A stretch of 64,000 bases of DNA from Bacteroidaceae bacterium (GCA_017428785.1 JAFRQD010000006.1:26098-90097); one strand, 5' to 3'; shown: positions 52,568-61,961, numbered from the stretch's first letter. The notes: generated from the sequence alone by a model not told the origin. Numbers and translations are program-made.

Positions 52568-52975
52568 ATGATAACCTACAACACACAAGGAACCGCCATG
52601 CCCGACATCACCGAGGCAGAGGTCTCGGCATGGGTCAGGCAAGTGGCCAAGAGCTACGGCAAGACAGTGGGCGACATCAACTACATCTTCGTCGACGACG
52701 AGACAATACTCGACATCAACCGCCGCTTCATCGGACACGACTACTACACCGACCACATCGGCTTCGACTACAGCAGCGACGGCGCACTGAGCGGCGACAT
52801 CTACATCAGCCTCGACACCGTCAGGACAAACGCCGAACTCTACGGCGCCACCTTCGACCAGGAGCTCCGACGCATCATCATCCACGGCCTCCTGCACCTC
52901 TGCGGACTGCGCGACAAGACAGAAGAGGAGCGAGCCCAGATGCAACAAGCCGAGGACCGCGCCCTCGCATTATGA
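52568..52975 (+). CDS. ybeY: endoribonuclease YbeY (rRNA maturation factor)
   Basis: A zinc-dependent endoribonuclease in 16S rRNA 3'-end maturation and ribosome quality control. The product has 135 residues. The metal site reads IIIHGLLHLCGLRDKTEEER: the first two histidines are present, but the third usual histidine of the HGxLHLxGYDH motif is replaced (LRDK). Similar changes occur in other Bacteroidetes to my knowledge, so this is not proof of inactivity. The ATG at 52568 excludes translated family E sequence upstream. Confidence 0.88.
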   Translation: MITYNTQGTAMPDITEAEVSAWVRQVAKSYGKTVGDINYIFVDDETILDINRRFIGHDYYTDHIGFDYSSDGALSGDIYISLDTVRTNAELYGATFDQELRRIIIHGLLHLCGLRDKTEEERAQMQQAEDRALAL

Positions 52976-53006
52976 ATTATGAACTACTAATCATGAATTA
53001 AACAAG

Positions 53007-54035
53007 GTGGAAGAATTCGACATAAGACAAGAAGGACGACAGAAGGAAAAGGACTTCGAGAACGCGCTGCGGCCCCTGCAGTTCGACGACTTCAGCGGAC
53101 AACAGAAAGTCGTCGAGAACCTCCGCATCTTCGTCGAAGCGGCGAAATATCGCGGCGAACCCCTCGACCACACTCTCCTGCACGGACCTCCGGGATTGGG
53201 CAAGACCACACTCTCCAACATCATAGCCAACGAGCTCGGAGTCGGCTTCAAGCTCACCAGCGGGCCGGTGCTCGACAAACCAGGCGACCTGGCCGGCATC
53301 CTCACTTCCCTCGAGCCGAACGACGTGCTCTTCATCGACGAGATACACCGCCTCTCGCCCATCGTGGAGGAATACCTCTACTCGGCCATGGAGGACTACC
53401 GTATCGACATCATGATCGACAAAGGCCCCTCGGCACGAAGCATACAGATAGACCTGGCGCCGTTCACCTTGGTGGGAGCCACCACACGCAGCGGCCTGCT
53501 CACGGCTCCCCTGCGAGCACGCTTCGGCATCAACATGCACCTCGAATACTACGATGCCGACACACTGCAGAAGATCGTGATGCGCTCGTCCAGCATCCTG
53601 GGCGTGCCTATCGACTTCGAAGCCGCCGGCGAGATAGCCAGCCGCAGCCGAGGCACACCGCGTATCGCCAACGCACTGCTCCGACGCGTCCGCGACTTCG
53701 CACAAGTCAAGGGAAACGGACGCATCGACCTGCAGATAGCACGCATCGCCCTTGAGGCCCTCAACATAGACCGCTACGGCCTCGACGAGATAGACAACAA
53801 GATACTGACCACCATCATCAACAAGTTCCAGGGAGGCCCCGTGGGAATCAACACGATAGCCACTGCCATCGGCGAAGACGCAGGCACCGTGGAGGAGGTC
53901 TACGAGCCGTTCCTCATCAAAGAAGGCTTCATCAAACGCACCCCCAGAGGCCGCGAAGTGACAGAACTCGCCTACCGGCATCTGCACATTTCACCCCACA
54001 AAGACGGCTACATACAGGGCGACCTCTTTGGATGA
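53007..54035 (+). CDS. ruvB: Holliday junction branch migration helicase RuvB
   Basis: The AAA+ motor that drives branch migration with RuvA. The 342 residues show Walker A ([20 protein letters not shown]), Walker B ([20 protein letters not shown]), the sensor region [20 protein letters not shown] and the C-terminal winged helix ([20 protein letters not shown]). The start is GTG at 53007; no ATG is suitably placed. ruvA and ruvC are not in this window, as is common in Bacteroidetes. Confidence 0.96.
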   Translation: MEEFDIRQEGRQKEKDFENALRPLQFDDFSGQQKVVENLRIFVEAAKYRGEPLDHTLLHGPPGLGKTTLSNIIANELGVGFKLTSGPVLDKPGDLAGILTSLEPNDVLFIDEIHRLSPIVEEYLYSAMEDYRIDIMIDKGPSARSIQIDLAPFTLVGATTRSGLLTAPLRARFGINMHLEYYDADTLQKIVMRSSSILGVPIDFEAAGEIASRSRGTPRIANALLRRVRDFAQVKGNGRIDLQIARIALEALNIDRYGLDEIDNKILTTIINKFQGGPVGINTIATAIGEDAGTVEEVYEPFLIKEGFIKRTPRGREVTELAYRHLHISPHKDGYIQGDLFG

Positions 54036-54059
54036 GGTGTACTTCTGGAGTTTGTGTAA

Positions 54060-54097
54060 TAAATAGTAAATGGTTAAATGATTAAATGTAAATTGTA
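54060..54097. repeat. low-complexity TAAATGGTTAAATG spacer
   Basis: Simple AT-rich repeat between ruvB and the SpmA/B-like gene. Confidence 0.5.
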
Positions 54098-54099
54098 AG

Positions 54100-55329
54100 A
54101 TGGTACTCAATTACATTTGGATTGGCTTTTTCTTCATTGCGTTTCTCATCGCTTTGATACAGCTTTTGACGGGCAATACCGACGTTTTCCCTACTATAAT
54201 GAACAGCACGTTCGACAGTGCGAAGACCGCTTTCGAGATTTCCATCGGCCTGACTGGCGTGCTGTCTTTGTGGATGGGCATCATGAAAATAGGCGAGAAA
54301 GGCGGTTTGGTTGACATACTTGCCCGCTGGCTGTCGCCGCTCATGGTGCGCCTCTTCCCCGAGATTCCCGCCGGGCATCCCGTCTTCGGGCATATCTTCA
54401 TGAACTTCAGCGCCAACATGCTTGGCCTCGACAACGCGGCTACTCCGCTGGGCCTCAAGGCGATGGAAGGAATGCAGGAACTCAACAAGCAGAAAGACAC
54501 CGCTACGAATGCGATGATTATGTTCCTCGTGCTGAACACCAGCGGCTTGACCATCATCCCTGTTGGCGTGCTGACGTATCGCGCTGTGGCAGGAGCGGCA
54601 CAGCCCACCGACGTCTTCTGTCCCATTCTCATCGCGACGGCCGTTGCCACACTCGCGGGCATGGTCATCACCAGCCTGTACCAGCGCATCAATCTCTTCA
54701 ACAAGGCCATCATGTCGTTTGTCATTGGCATTTGTGCCTTGGTGAGCGGTGTGATATGGCTCGGCACACAGGTGGACCAGGAGACGATGAACAAGTGGAG
54801 CACCGTGGTTGCCAATGTCCTGCTTTTCAGCATCATAATAGCCTTCATCTGGGCAGGCATGAGGAAGAAGATCAATGTCTATGAGGCCTTTATTGAAGGG
54901 GCGAAAGGCGGCTTTGAGACGGCCGTACGCATCATCCCCTACTTGGTGGCCATCCTTGTTGCCATAGGCGTTTTCCGTGCTTCGGGAGCGATGGACTTCA
55001 TCGTGGGCGGCCTGGGCAGGTTCGTCGAATGGTGCGGCGGCAACGCCGACTATGTGGCGGCTCTCCCCACAGCCATCATGAAACCCCTCAGCGGCAGCGG
55101 AGCCCGAGGCATGATGGTCGATGCGATGCAGCAGTACGGCCCCGATTCCTTCATCGGACGCCTGTCGTGCATCTTCCAGGGGGCAACGGACACAACCTTC
55201 TACATACTGGCCGTCTATTTCGGCTCCGTAGGGGTTCACAAGACGCGCCACGCCGTTGCAGCAGGCCTCCTGACCGACATCTGCGGCGTAATAGCGGCCA
55301 TTATCGTCGCCGCCATCTTCTTCGGATAA
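54100..55329 (+). CDS. SpmA/SpmB-like nucleoside recognition domain membrane protein
   Basis: A polytopic membrane protein of 409 residues in which both spore maturation protein halves are fused. The first half (about 1-195) holds GHIFMNFSANMLGLDNAATP and MIMFLVLNTSGLTIIPVGVL, and the second half holds IRIIPYLVAILVAIGVFRAS-type sequence and MKPLSGSGARGMMVDAMQQY with IFQGATDTTFYILAVYFGSV. About ten helices. The organism does not sporulate as far as known, so the role is probably transport or membrane maintenance. Function remains open. Confidence 0.88.
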   Translation: MVLNYIWIGFFFIAFLIALIQLLTGNTDVFPTIMNSTFDSAKTAFEISIGLTGVLSLWMGIMKIGEKGGLVDILARWLSPLMVRLFPEIPAGHPVFGHIFMNFSANMLGLDNAATPLGLKAMEGMQELNKQKDTATNAMIMFLVLNTSGLTIIPVGVLTYRAVAGAAQPTDVFCPILIATAVATLAGMVITSLYQRINLFNKAIMSFVIGICALVSGVIWLGTQVDQETMNKWSTVVANVLLFSIIIAFIWAGMRKKINVYEAFIEGAKGGFETAVRIIPYLVAILVAIGVFRASGAMDFIVGGLGRFVEWCGGNADYVAALPTAIMKPLSGSGARGMMVDAMQQYGPDSFIGRLSCIFQGATDTTFYILAVYFGSVGVHKTRHAVAAGLLTDICGVIAAIIVAAIFFG

Positions 55330-56448
55330 GTGATACGCGAGACGATACACCATCAGCACCGACGGGCGTTCTCTCACGACTATCGGGAACGGGGGACGTA
55401 CATGGTGACGCTTGTGGTGGCAGGTCGGCATCCTGTCTTCGGCCATATAGAAGGCCATGCGAAAGGGAAGCCCGGCACAGACGAGGCGCCGCACATGGTG
55501 CTCTCCGAACTGGGGAGACAAGTGATGGAAGAGGAGGCGAGGAAGATCAGCCGCTTCTATCCCATGGCGGAGGTATGGCGCATCTGCATCATGCCCGACC
55601 ACATTCACCTGCTCATAAGGATAAGCGAGCCCCTGCCGGAAGGCAAGCACCTGGGCTCGATAGTGCGCGGCTTCAAGACCGGCTGCAGCCGCGCCTGGTG
55701 GGCACTAAGCCCGGGAGAGCCCGGGGGAAAAGCCCCGGGCACAGCGGCAGGAAAAGCCCCGCGCACAGCAACACCGGCCGCCGTGCCCGAGGCTTCTCCC
55801 TCGGGCTCTCTCCGCCCTGTCCTCTTCGAGAAGGGCTACCACGACCGCATCATCAACCGCCCGGGCATGCTTGAGAACATCAAGCGCTACATGGCCGAGA
55901 ACCCGCTCCGTGCCCGCATTCGCCAGGAATGTCCAAAGCTCATGGAGCGACAGTTGCACCTGTGGATAGGCGGACGCGAATATGCTGCCTTCGGTAATCT
56001 CTTCCTGCTAAAGTATCCGCAGAAGGAGCAAGTGTTCTTCCACCGCAGAGATGCCGCGACTGGCCTGCCCACGGAAGCCACCGAGGCTTATCAGCAGGAA
56101 CGTCAGCGCCTCTTGCTGATGGCTGAAGAGGGAACGGTGCTCGTCACGCCTGGCATATCGAAGGGCGAGAGCCTCATTGTCAGCGCGGCTCCCGATGCGC
56201 AACTGCCCCTTATCCTCCTTCAGAAGGAACCCATCGGCGAATATTGGAAGCCTTCGCAGCACCGCTTCTATGCTTGTGCGGCTGGCCACTTACTCATCCT
56301 CGCCCCCTGGCAAAACGAAGGGCATTCCGATTATGCCCGCTTCCATCACCTCAACGACCTCGCCAAGGAAATCTGTGCTGCCAACGAAATGCGGATTGTG
56401 GACTACGACCGGCTGAAGGAGCTAACGCACAGTCATTCAGCAGAATAG
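55330..56448 (+). CDS. RAYT-type (REP-associated) Y1 HUH transposase
   Basis: A relative of the IS200 TnpA single-strand transposases that act on REP hairpins. The 372 residues have the HUH motif in RICIMPDHIHLLIRI (His91, His93), the start FSHDYRERGTYMVTLVVAGR and the likely catalytic tyrosine Tyr170 in EKGYHDRIINRPGMLENIKR. Between them, residues about 125-160 (GEPGGKAPGTAAGKAPRTAT and on) are translated family D hairpins, an insert not expected in the family. The C-terminal part (about 215-372) is an extension seen in Bacteroidetes members. It starts with GTG directly on the upstream stop codon, and array A11 follows by 33 bp. No flanking target duplications are visible. Confidence 0.85.
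   Translation: MIRETIHHQHRRAFSHDYRERGTYMVTLVVAGRHPVFGHIEGHAKGKPGTDEAPHMVLSELGRQVMEEEARKISRFYPMAEVWRICIMPDHIHLLIRISEPLPEGKHLGSIVRGFKTGCSRAWWALSPGEPGGKAPGTAAGKAPRTATPAAVPEASPSGSLRPVLFEKGYHDRIINRPGMLENIKRYMAENPLRARIRQECPKLMERQLHLWIGGREYAAFGNLFLLKYPQKEQVFFHRRDAATGLPTEATEAYQQERQRLLLMAEEGTVLVTPGISKGESLIVSAAPDAQLPLILLQKEPIGEYWKPSQHRFYACAAGHLLILAPWQNEGHSDYARFHHLNDLAKEICAANEMRIVDYDRLKELTHSHSAE
55702..55810 (+). repeat. family D hairpins inside the RAYT gene
   Basis: Perfect 8-bp-arm hairpins GCCCGGGG/CCCCGGGC (about 55718-55739) and GCCCGAGG/CCTCGGGC (about 55784-55805), with the words GGGCACAGCGGCAG and GAAAAGCCCCGCGCACAGC shared with the cluster at 49.5 kb. Confidence 0.85.
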
Positions 56449-56481
56449 CCCAACTTACAAATCCCCCTGTGCGAGGCCTGC

Positions 56482-56568
56482 AAACGCCGCCTGCGGAATT
56501 TGCAATCGCCGCACGCGGAAATGGCAAACGCCGCACGCGGAAATGGCAATCCCCGCACGCGGCGTTTT
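56482..56568 (+). repeat. family A array (A11)
   Basis: Four cores bounded by AAACGCCGCCTGCGG and CCGCACGCGGCGTTTT, followed by CCTC-A-GAGG and ACTTTTTT. It lies between the convergent RAYT and carbohydrate-binding protein genes. Confidence 0.93.
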
Positions 56569-56591
56569 CTGTCCCCCCTCAGAGGACTTTT

Positions 56592-59474
56592 TTATTGGGC
56601 TGTGAAGCTGGTTGCTTGCGTTGTGCCGACGGCGGAACTGCCGAGGTAGAAGCCGTGCCATTCCGTTGTGGCGTCGGTCGGTTTTGTTGTGCTGTATTTG
56701 ACGGTGTAGCTGCTGCCCTTCTTCATGCCGGTGGCTGTGAAGAGCGACAGGCTGCTGCTGAAGCTGGCCTCCACCGAGTAGGTGACGAGGTTGTTGCCGC
56801 TTGCGTCAGCAAGTGTGTAGTAGCGGTTCGGCGCATAGCTGATGCTGGAAGTGCTGAGGCAGTAGCCCTGTACGGCGCTTCCTATGCTGCTCGAGGAGCC
56901 TCCTCCTCCCCAGCCGCCACCACCGCCTTGGTTGGCGCCGCCGCTGATGCCGATGCCGGTGCCCGTTATCTGGATGTAGGAATTGTTGTCGCAGTCGAAG
57001 CCTTCCTCAGGAGCGCCTTTCGAGGAATAAGCCAGCACAGCCCCGTTGCCTATTTGTATGGCGCCGGCCTGTCCGTAGTTGCTGTCGATGGCATCGTTGC
57101 CGTAGCCATGGCAGACCACGATGCCGCCGTCGAACTTGATTGCCCCCGCCGTGTTGATGCAGTCGTCGTAGCACTTGAAGTAGTGCTTGCCGCCGTTGAA
57201 GACAATCGATGCGTTCGACTTCAGTTTGCTCTCCAGGCCTTCACCGCCGGTAGTGCTGGTGGTGACGACCGTCTCTCCACCGTTCACGGTGATTTTCCCA
57301 ACGGCCTTGATGGCTTTTGCCGACGATGTGCTGAGGTACTTGGCTCCCGTCGTGCTGACGGTCAGCACAGGGCCTTCCTCGTCGCTCTTGCCGATGGTGA
57401 GTGTGCCGTCGCTCTTGATGCCCTTGCCGCCCTGGCCGGACATCGTGATGCTGACGGTGCCGCCTTGCAAGTCGATACTGCCGTCCGAGGTAAGGCCCTT
57501 GGCGGTAGAGTAGTTGCTGGTCGTGCCGGTGCCTGTTCCGCTATTGGTTATGGTGAGAGAGCCGCCGGTGGTGGTGAGCACTTTGTCGCAGGAGATGCCC
57601 TTCGAGGCTGCCCCCGTGCTCGATATCGTAATGGTGCCACCGCCGATGCTGATGTTGCTGTCGCCCTTTATGCCAGCCGCCGTGGCGAACTTCCCGCCGG
57701 AGGGCGTGACGGAGCCGCTGTCCGTGATGGTGCCGTCCTTGTAGCGCGACGTGTAGTCCGTCACGGTGAAAGTATAGACGGAGCCGCTTCTCTGCGGGTT
57801 CGACGTATTGATATAATAGTAAACCGACGGGTTGTCTTCGGTGGGTCCGCTGACGGCAGAAGTCCGGATGGTGTAGGTCTGTCCTCCTCCGAAACCGCCT
57901 GGGCCGCCGCCGCCCTGACGTGTGTAGTCGTCGCTCGCGAAGTAGAACTGCCCGTCCGGCACATCGTCGAAGTCATAATAGTAGAAGGTACGCGTCGTCT
58001 GGCCTGTGGCAGAGACGGAGATGGTATTGGTCAGCTGGTCGAGCCGCGTGCCGTCCGAGCTGTAGAGGTACACCACATTCTTCCAGTACTGACTGCTCGA
58101 TGAGCTCAGCGCCACGCAGATGCGATAGACCGGGTCTTGGTCATCGCCATCGTCGCCGCCTTCGCCACCGCCTTCCTCATCCACTTCCACGTTTCGCGAC
58201 AGGTCGAGAGCGGCACCGGAGCCGTTGGCCTTGATGTTGATGACGGGCGCGCCGTCATCCGTCGCAGGCGATTCCTCATCCTCCGAGGTCGAAGCATCTC
58301 CTTCGCCAATGCTGAGATTGCCGTCGGCACTGATGCCCTTGCCTGCCTCAGCAGTGTTGTCGATGATGATTGTGCCGCCGCTGATGTCGAGGTCGCCGCT
58401 TGCCTTAATGGCCACCACATAGCCCGGGTCGTTGTTCTCCACGATGTACTTACCGCTTTGGGTGACGGTGATTTCTCCTCCGCTGATTTCCATGTCCGTT
58501 TTGCTCTTGAGGCCTTTGTTGCCGTCGCCCGTCGTATTGATGGTTATCGTGCCCCCTGCTATGCTGAGCAGGCTGTCGCTCTTGATGGCGGCCACATCTC
58601 TGCCAGTGACCGAGACATCGACGGTGCCGTCGCGCAGGATGACCTGACCGTCATAGACGTCGTCCTCCTGAGTCGCTTCCGCCTGTATGCCGTCGCCTTT
58701 CACGCCGCTGACCGTGACCGAGCCGCCGTTCATCTTGAAATACTGGCCAGCATGTATGCCGTCGCCCTCAGCGCCGATGACGCTGATGCCGCCAGTGGTC
58801 TTCTTCACCAGCATATACTCCTTCGTCTTGATGGCATGGGTGTAGTTGCCCTTCACGGTAAGGGTACCGCCCTTGCTGACCTCCAGATGTCCCTTACAGT
58901 AGAGGGCGGCTTTCTGTCCGAGGCTGTCGGCAGTGTCTTCCAGATAGTTCTGCGTTTCTTCGAGGAGCTCGAGGGCGATGCGTTTGCCGCACAGGATGTT
59001 GAGAGCCGCACCAGTCGTGCTCTTCAGACTCAGGCCGGCCAGACGGATGCAGGCCTTGTAGGTGCCGTTGTACGTGAAGCTCCCCTCCGAACTTTCCCCG
59101 CTGAGGATGAAGCACATCTCGCGGTCGGTATTGGCGTTTGTCAAAGTGACATCTGCCCCGTTCACCACGCTGGTGATGCCGGCCACATTCTCGGGAGTGA
59201 CGGATGCCGCATTGCCCGAATAACTGACATACAGGGTGTCCGTCACAATGCCGCCGGTCTCGGCAGGTTTCCTGAAAGTGATGCTGTCCAGATTCGACAC
59301 ATTGAAAGTGTTTTCGCCGACGGTCACTTGACCGTGTTCAAAGACGAGGTCGCTCACATCGAACCGCGTGTAAGTGCCGTTCTTCCAAAAGTAGAGGCCG
59401 TCTATCTCTGCAGCCGACAGGGCAAGCAGCCCGATGGCCATGCAGGAAGCAAGAATGATTCTAAAGATTTTCAT
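56592..59474 (-). CDS. secreted carbohydrate-binding protein, Cthe_2159/DUF4353-like
   Basis: A 960-residue exported protein. A signal peptide (MKIFRIILASCMAIGLLALS) is followed by a series of about 20-30-residue repeats of the type GDLDISGGTIIIDNT, DGIHAGQYFKMNGGSVTVSG and GKITVNGGETVVTTS, as in parallel beta-helix proteins that bind acidic polysaccharides such as pectin. Two glycine/acidic linkers (EVDEEGGGEGGDDGDDQDP about residue 425 and GGGGPGGFGGG about 525) separate the helix blocks from a beta-sandwich-like middle part. The closing region (residues about 870-960) is different and may be a surface attachment or binding module. Polysaccharide capture is the best inference. Confidence 0.8.
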   Translation of the reverse strand: MKIFRIILASCMAIGLLALSAAEIDGLYFWKNGTYTRFDVSDLVFEHGQVTVGENTFNVSNLDSITFRKPAETGGIVTDTLYVSYSGNAASVTPENVAGITSVVNGADVTLTNANTDREMCFILSGESSEGSFTYNGTYKACIRLAGLSLKSTTGAALNILCGKRIALELLEETQNYLEDTADSLGQKAALYCKGHLEVSKGGTLTVKGNYTHAIKTKEYMLVKKTTGGISVIGAEGDGIHAGQYFKMNGGSVTVSGVKGDGIQAEATQEDDVYDGQVILRDGTVDVSVTGRDVAAIKSDSLLSIAGGTITINTTGDGNKGLKSKTDMEISGGEITVTQSGKYIVENNDPGYVVAIKASGDLDISGGTIIIDNTAEAGKGISADGNLSIGEGDASTSEDEESPATDDGAPVINIKANGSGAALDLSRNVEVDEEGGGEGGDDGDDQDPVYRICVALSSSSSQYWKNVVYLYSSDGTRLDQLTNTISVSATGQTTRTFYYYDFDDVPDGQFYFASDDYTRQGGGGPGGFGGGQTYTIRTSAVSGPTEDNPSVYYYINTSNPQRSGSVYTFTVTDYTSRYKDGTITDSGSVTPSGGKFATAAGIKGDSNISIGGGTITISSTGAASKGISCDKVLTTTGGSLTITNSGTGTGTTSNYSTAKGLTSDGSIDLQGGTVSITMSGQGGKGIKSDGTLTIGKSDEEGPVLTVSTTGAKYLSTSSAKAIKAVGKITVNGGETVVTTSTTGGEGLESKLKSNASIVFNGGKHYFKCYDDCINTAGAIKFDGGIVVCHGYGNDAIDSNYGQAGAIQIGNGAVLAYSSKGAPEEGFDCDNNSYIQITGTGIGISGGANQGGGGGWGGGGSSSSIGSAVQGYCLSTSSISYAPNRYYTLADASGNNLVTYSVEASFSSSLSLFTATGMKKGSSYTVKYSTTKPTDATTEWHGFYLGSSAVGTTQATSFTAQ

Positions 59475-59619
59475 ATATTATAATAATGTATATAAGCGTT
59501 GCTGATGGCAAAATTAGGAAGTTTTGTTCAAGTGGCAAGCATATTAAAGAATTATTTTTAAACAATTTCGACTTTTGGTACAATATGAGGCAAAAAAACA
59601 CGCCGCAAAAGGGCCTTGC

Positions 59620-59706
59620 AAACGCCGCGTGCGGCGTTGCCAATCCCCGCGTGCGGCGTTGGGCATTTCCGCGTGCGGCGTTTGCCATCCCCGCACGCGG
59701 CGTTTT
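59620..59706 (-). repeat. family A array (A12)
   Basis: Four cores, interior in minus orientation, bounded by AAACGCCGCGTGCGG and CCGCACGCGGCGTTTT. Unlike most copies it lies between divergent genes, upstream of both. The remainder of the 59.48-59.81 kb gap holds the dacB promoter and AT-rich sequence. Confidence 0.92.
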
Positions 59707-59783
59707 CGAGTCTCGCGAAAGGGCATTTTCTCCATAACGCAATATTTTTTATTGTTCGATATTCAATATTCAATTATTTGTCG

Positions 59784-59791
59784 TAACTTTG
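59784..59791 (+). promoter_or_regulatory. TAnnTTTG -7 box for dacB
   Basis: TAACTTTG, 21 bp before the ATG at 59813. Confidence 0.6.
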
Positions 59792-59812
59792 CGGCAAGAT
59801 TAGCACAGAGCG

Positions 59813-61186
59813 ATGAAATACACAAAGTACCTGCTGCTGCTGCTCCTGCTGGCATCCTGTGCCACGAAGCGCACCATACGGCATCACACCTATCAGGCTG
59901 ATGTGCGTCCGGCCGTGCCTGCTGTGGTGCAGGCGCCCGTGGCGGTGGCTGAGGAGGAAGAGCCCGAGGCGGAAGAGCCTGTGGTGAGCGCACGGCCGCT
60001 CGTCTCGCAGGTGCGCAGAGCCGCCGAAGGAACCTGGCAATACGAAAAGCAGCAGGCGCTCGACCTGCTCTGTCAGGCACCGCTCTTCGAGACCACACAG
60101 CTCGGACTCTATGTGTACGACCTGACCGACAGTGAGCCGCTCTATGCCGTCAATGCCGCCCACAGGATGCGTCCCGCCTCGTGCCAGAAACTGGTGACGG
60201 CCATCACGGCGCTCCACTATCTGAAGAGCGACTTCCGGCTCCACACCGACTTCCGCATCAAGGGAAAGGTGGTGAATGGTGTCCTGCAAGGCGACCTCAT
60301 CGTGGTTGGCGGGATGGACCCGATGGTCACGGCCGACGAGTTGTTCCAGGCCGCTGCCACCATCAAGCAACAGCAAGGCATAGGAAGCATTGCGGGCAAC
60401 ATCATCTACGACCGCTCGATGCGCGAAGATGCTCCGTACGGCTGGGGCTGGTGCTGGGACGACGACTATGGGCCGCTCTCCGCTCTGCTCGTGGATGGCA
60501 AGGACCAGTTTGAGCAGAAATGGACGGAGGCGCTCGAGAAGGTCGGCATCAAAGCCCCCAACCTCAACCCCTCTCCCAAGGAGGAGGGGAGAAACGGGCG
60601 GAAAGGAAGCAATAGCCTCTCTCCTCGGGGGGAGGCAGGAGGGGCGCTTGTCTATTCCATCCGTCACGACCTCGACTTGCTGCTCGAGAAGATGATGAAG
60701 GAGAGCAACAACATCTACGCCGAATGCCTGTTCTATCAGACGGCAGCCACTACGGGAAAGAAAGGCGGCGGACACAAAGAAGTAGCGGCAAGGACGGAGG
60801 AACTGCTGCAACGCATCGGTCTGCAGCCGGACCGCTACAAGATTGCCGACGGCAGCGGGCTGTCGCTCTACAACTATGCCTCTGCGGAAATGCTCGTCGC
60901 CCTGCTCGGCTATGCCTGGCGCACCGAACGGATCCGCGAACACCTGCTGCCCTCGCTGCCCATCGCAGGCTACGACGGCACCCTCAAGAACAGGATGATA
61001 GGCACAACGGCCGAGGGCAATGTGAAGGCCAAGACAGGCACCGTGACCGGCATCTCATCGCTGGCCGGATACCTCACGGCTGCGAACGGACACATCCTCG
61101 CCTTCGCCATCATCAACCAAGGCGTCAGTTCCATGGCATTGGGGCGCGCCTTCCAGGACAAGATATGCCAGGAACTCTGCAGATAA
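59813..61186 (+). CDS. dacB: D-alanyl-D-alanine carboxypeptidase/endopeptidase, PBP4 type
   Basis: A class C penicillin-binding protein that trims peptidoglycan peptides in the periplasm. The 457 residues start with a lipoprotein signal (YLLLLLLLASCATKR). The catalytic motifs are SCQK in HRMRPASCQKLVTAITAL, SNN in MKESNNIYAECLF and KTG in GNVKAKTGTVTGISSLAGYL. Residues about 252-279 (NPSPKEEGRNGRKGSNSLSP and on) are a translated family E repeat sitting in a loop. It is shorter than E. coli PBP4 and may lack part of its insert domains. Confidence 0.92.
   Translation: MKYTKYLLLLLLLASCATKRTIRHHTYQADVRPAVPAVVQAPVAVAEEEEPEAEEPVVSARPLVSQVRRAAEGTWQYEKQQALDLLCQAPLFETTQLGLYVYDLTDSEPLYAVNAAHRMRPASCQKLVTAITALHYLKSDFRLHTDFRIKGKVVNGVLQGDLIVVGGMDPMVTADELFQAAATIKQQQGIGSIAGNIIYDRSMREDAPYGWGWCWDDDYGPLSALLVDGKDQFEQKWTEALEKVGIKAPNLNPSPKEEGRNGRKGSNSLSPRGEAGGALVYSIRHDLDLLLEKMMKESNNIYAECLFYQTAATTGKKGGGHKEVAARTEELLQRIGLQPDRYKIADGSGLSLYNYASAEMLVALLGYAWRTERIREHLLPSLPIAGYDGTLKNRMIGTTAEGNVKAKTGTVTGISSLAGYLTAANGHILAFAIINQGVSSMALGRAFQDKICQELCR
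60563..60650. repeat. family E repeat inside dacB
   Basis: CCCCTCTCCCAAGGAGGAGG and CTCTCTCCTCGGGGGGAGGC, two C-tract/G-tract hairpins read in frame. Confidence 0.65.
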
Positions 61187-61238
61187 ACCATCCGAAAGTA
61201 ACAAATATCTAACCGTAATAACTTAAATTTTAGCAATT

Positions 61239-61817
61239 ATGAAAAAGTTTTTAGCAATGGTGGCATTTGCCATCTCACTGCCCACAATGGCACAGACAAT
61301 GTACGACGGCAAGACTTGCGCTCAGTGGCAAGCCGACTTCAACAACGAAGTGACCAGACTGAAGATGGAGCTGAAGACCCTGAAGCAGAACGCAAAACTG
61401 GCCGGCGCATCGACAAGTGTATCCGAAATCACCGAGAAAGCCGCACAGCTGAAGAAGGCAGAGAACAACCTCAAGGTGGCTAAGAAAGCCGCTGCACTCG
61501 AGAAGAAGGCCGACAGCTCGCACGAAAAGGCAGAGAACAAGTCGCTAAAACTGCAGTCGCAACACGCCAAGAGCACAGAAAAACTGTCTAAGATGCAAAG
61601 CAAGGAGACAAAGGCAGAACAGGCTGTGGCCAAGGCTGAGCAGAACCTGCAGAAGGCTCAGCAAAAGCTGGAGAGCCTCCGCACAGAGATGGAGAACACA
61701 AAGAAGAACATGGAAAACCTGAAGGAGGAAGACGAGCTGACAAAGGGTGACATCAACAAGGCCAAGAGCATGAAAGAGCAGGCTAAGAAGATGCTCATCG
61801 AAGGCGTCTCAAGATAA
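61239..61817 (+). CDS. secreted coiled-coil protein
   Basis: I recognise no named family. The 192 residues begin with a signal peptide (MKKFLAMVAFAISLPTMAQ). Nearly the whole mature part, residues about 35-185, is Lys/Glu/Ala-rich with heptad spacing (KAEQAVAKAEQNLQKAQQKL), so a long periplasmic coiled coil is expected. One cysteine (GKTCAQW) is near the start of the mature protein. It follows dacB by 52 bp and may be co-transcribed; a structural role near the cell wall is speculative. Confidence 0.7.
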   Translation: MKKFLAMVAFAISLPTMAQTMYDGKTCAQWQADFNNEVTRLKMELKTLKQNAKLAGASTSVSEITEKAAQLKKAENNLKVAKKAAALEKKADSSHEKAENKSLKLQSQHAKSTEKLSKMQSKETKAEQAVAKAEQNLQKAQQKLESLRTEMENTKKNMENLKEEDELTKGDINKAKSMKEQAKKMLIEGVSR

Positions 61818-61833
61818 CCCCTTTGCCAACCTT

Positions 61834-61944
61834 AAAAAACGCCGCCTGTGGCGTTGCCAATCGCCGCACGTGGAAATGACAATCTCCGCCTGCGGCGATT
61901 CCCATCCCCGCACGCGGCGTTTCCCATCCCCGCACGCGGCGTTT
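61834..61944 (+). repeat. family A array (A13), longest and most divergent
   Basis: Five cores, with irregular members (GCCTGTGGCG, CACGTGGAAAT, CTCCGCCTGCGG) and a duplicated last core CCATCCCCGCACGCGGCG. The flank ACCCTCCACAGGGT lies to its right. It separates the convergent coiled-coil gene and trmH. Confidence 0.9.
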
Positions 61945-61961
61945 CCCAACCCTCCACAGGG

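Noticed and set aside
58137-59483. Long plus-strand ORFs across the 960-residue protein gene
   Set aside because: They mirror the repetitive Gly/Ser/Thr codons of the minus-strand gene; no signal peptide or domain is present.
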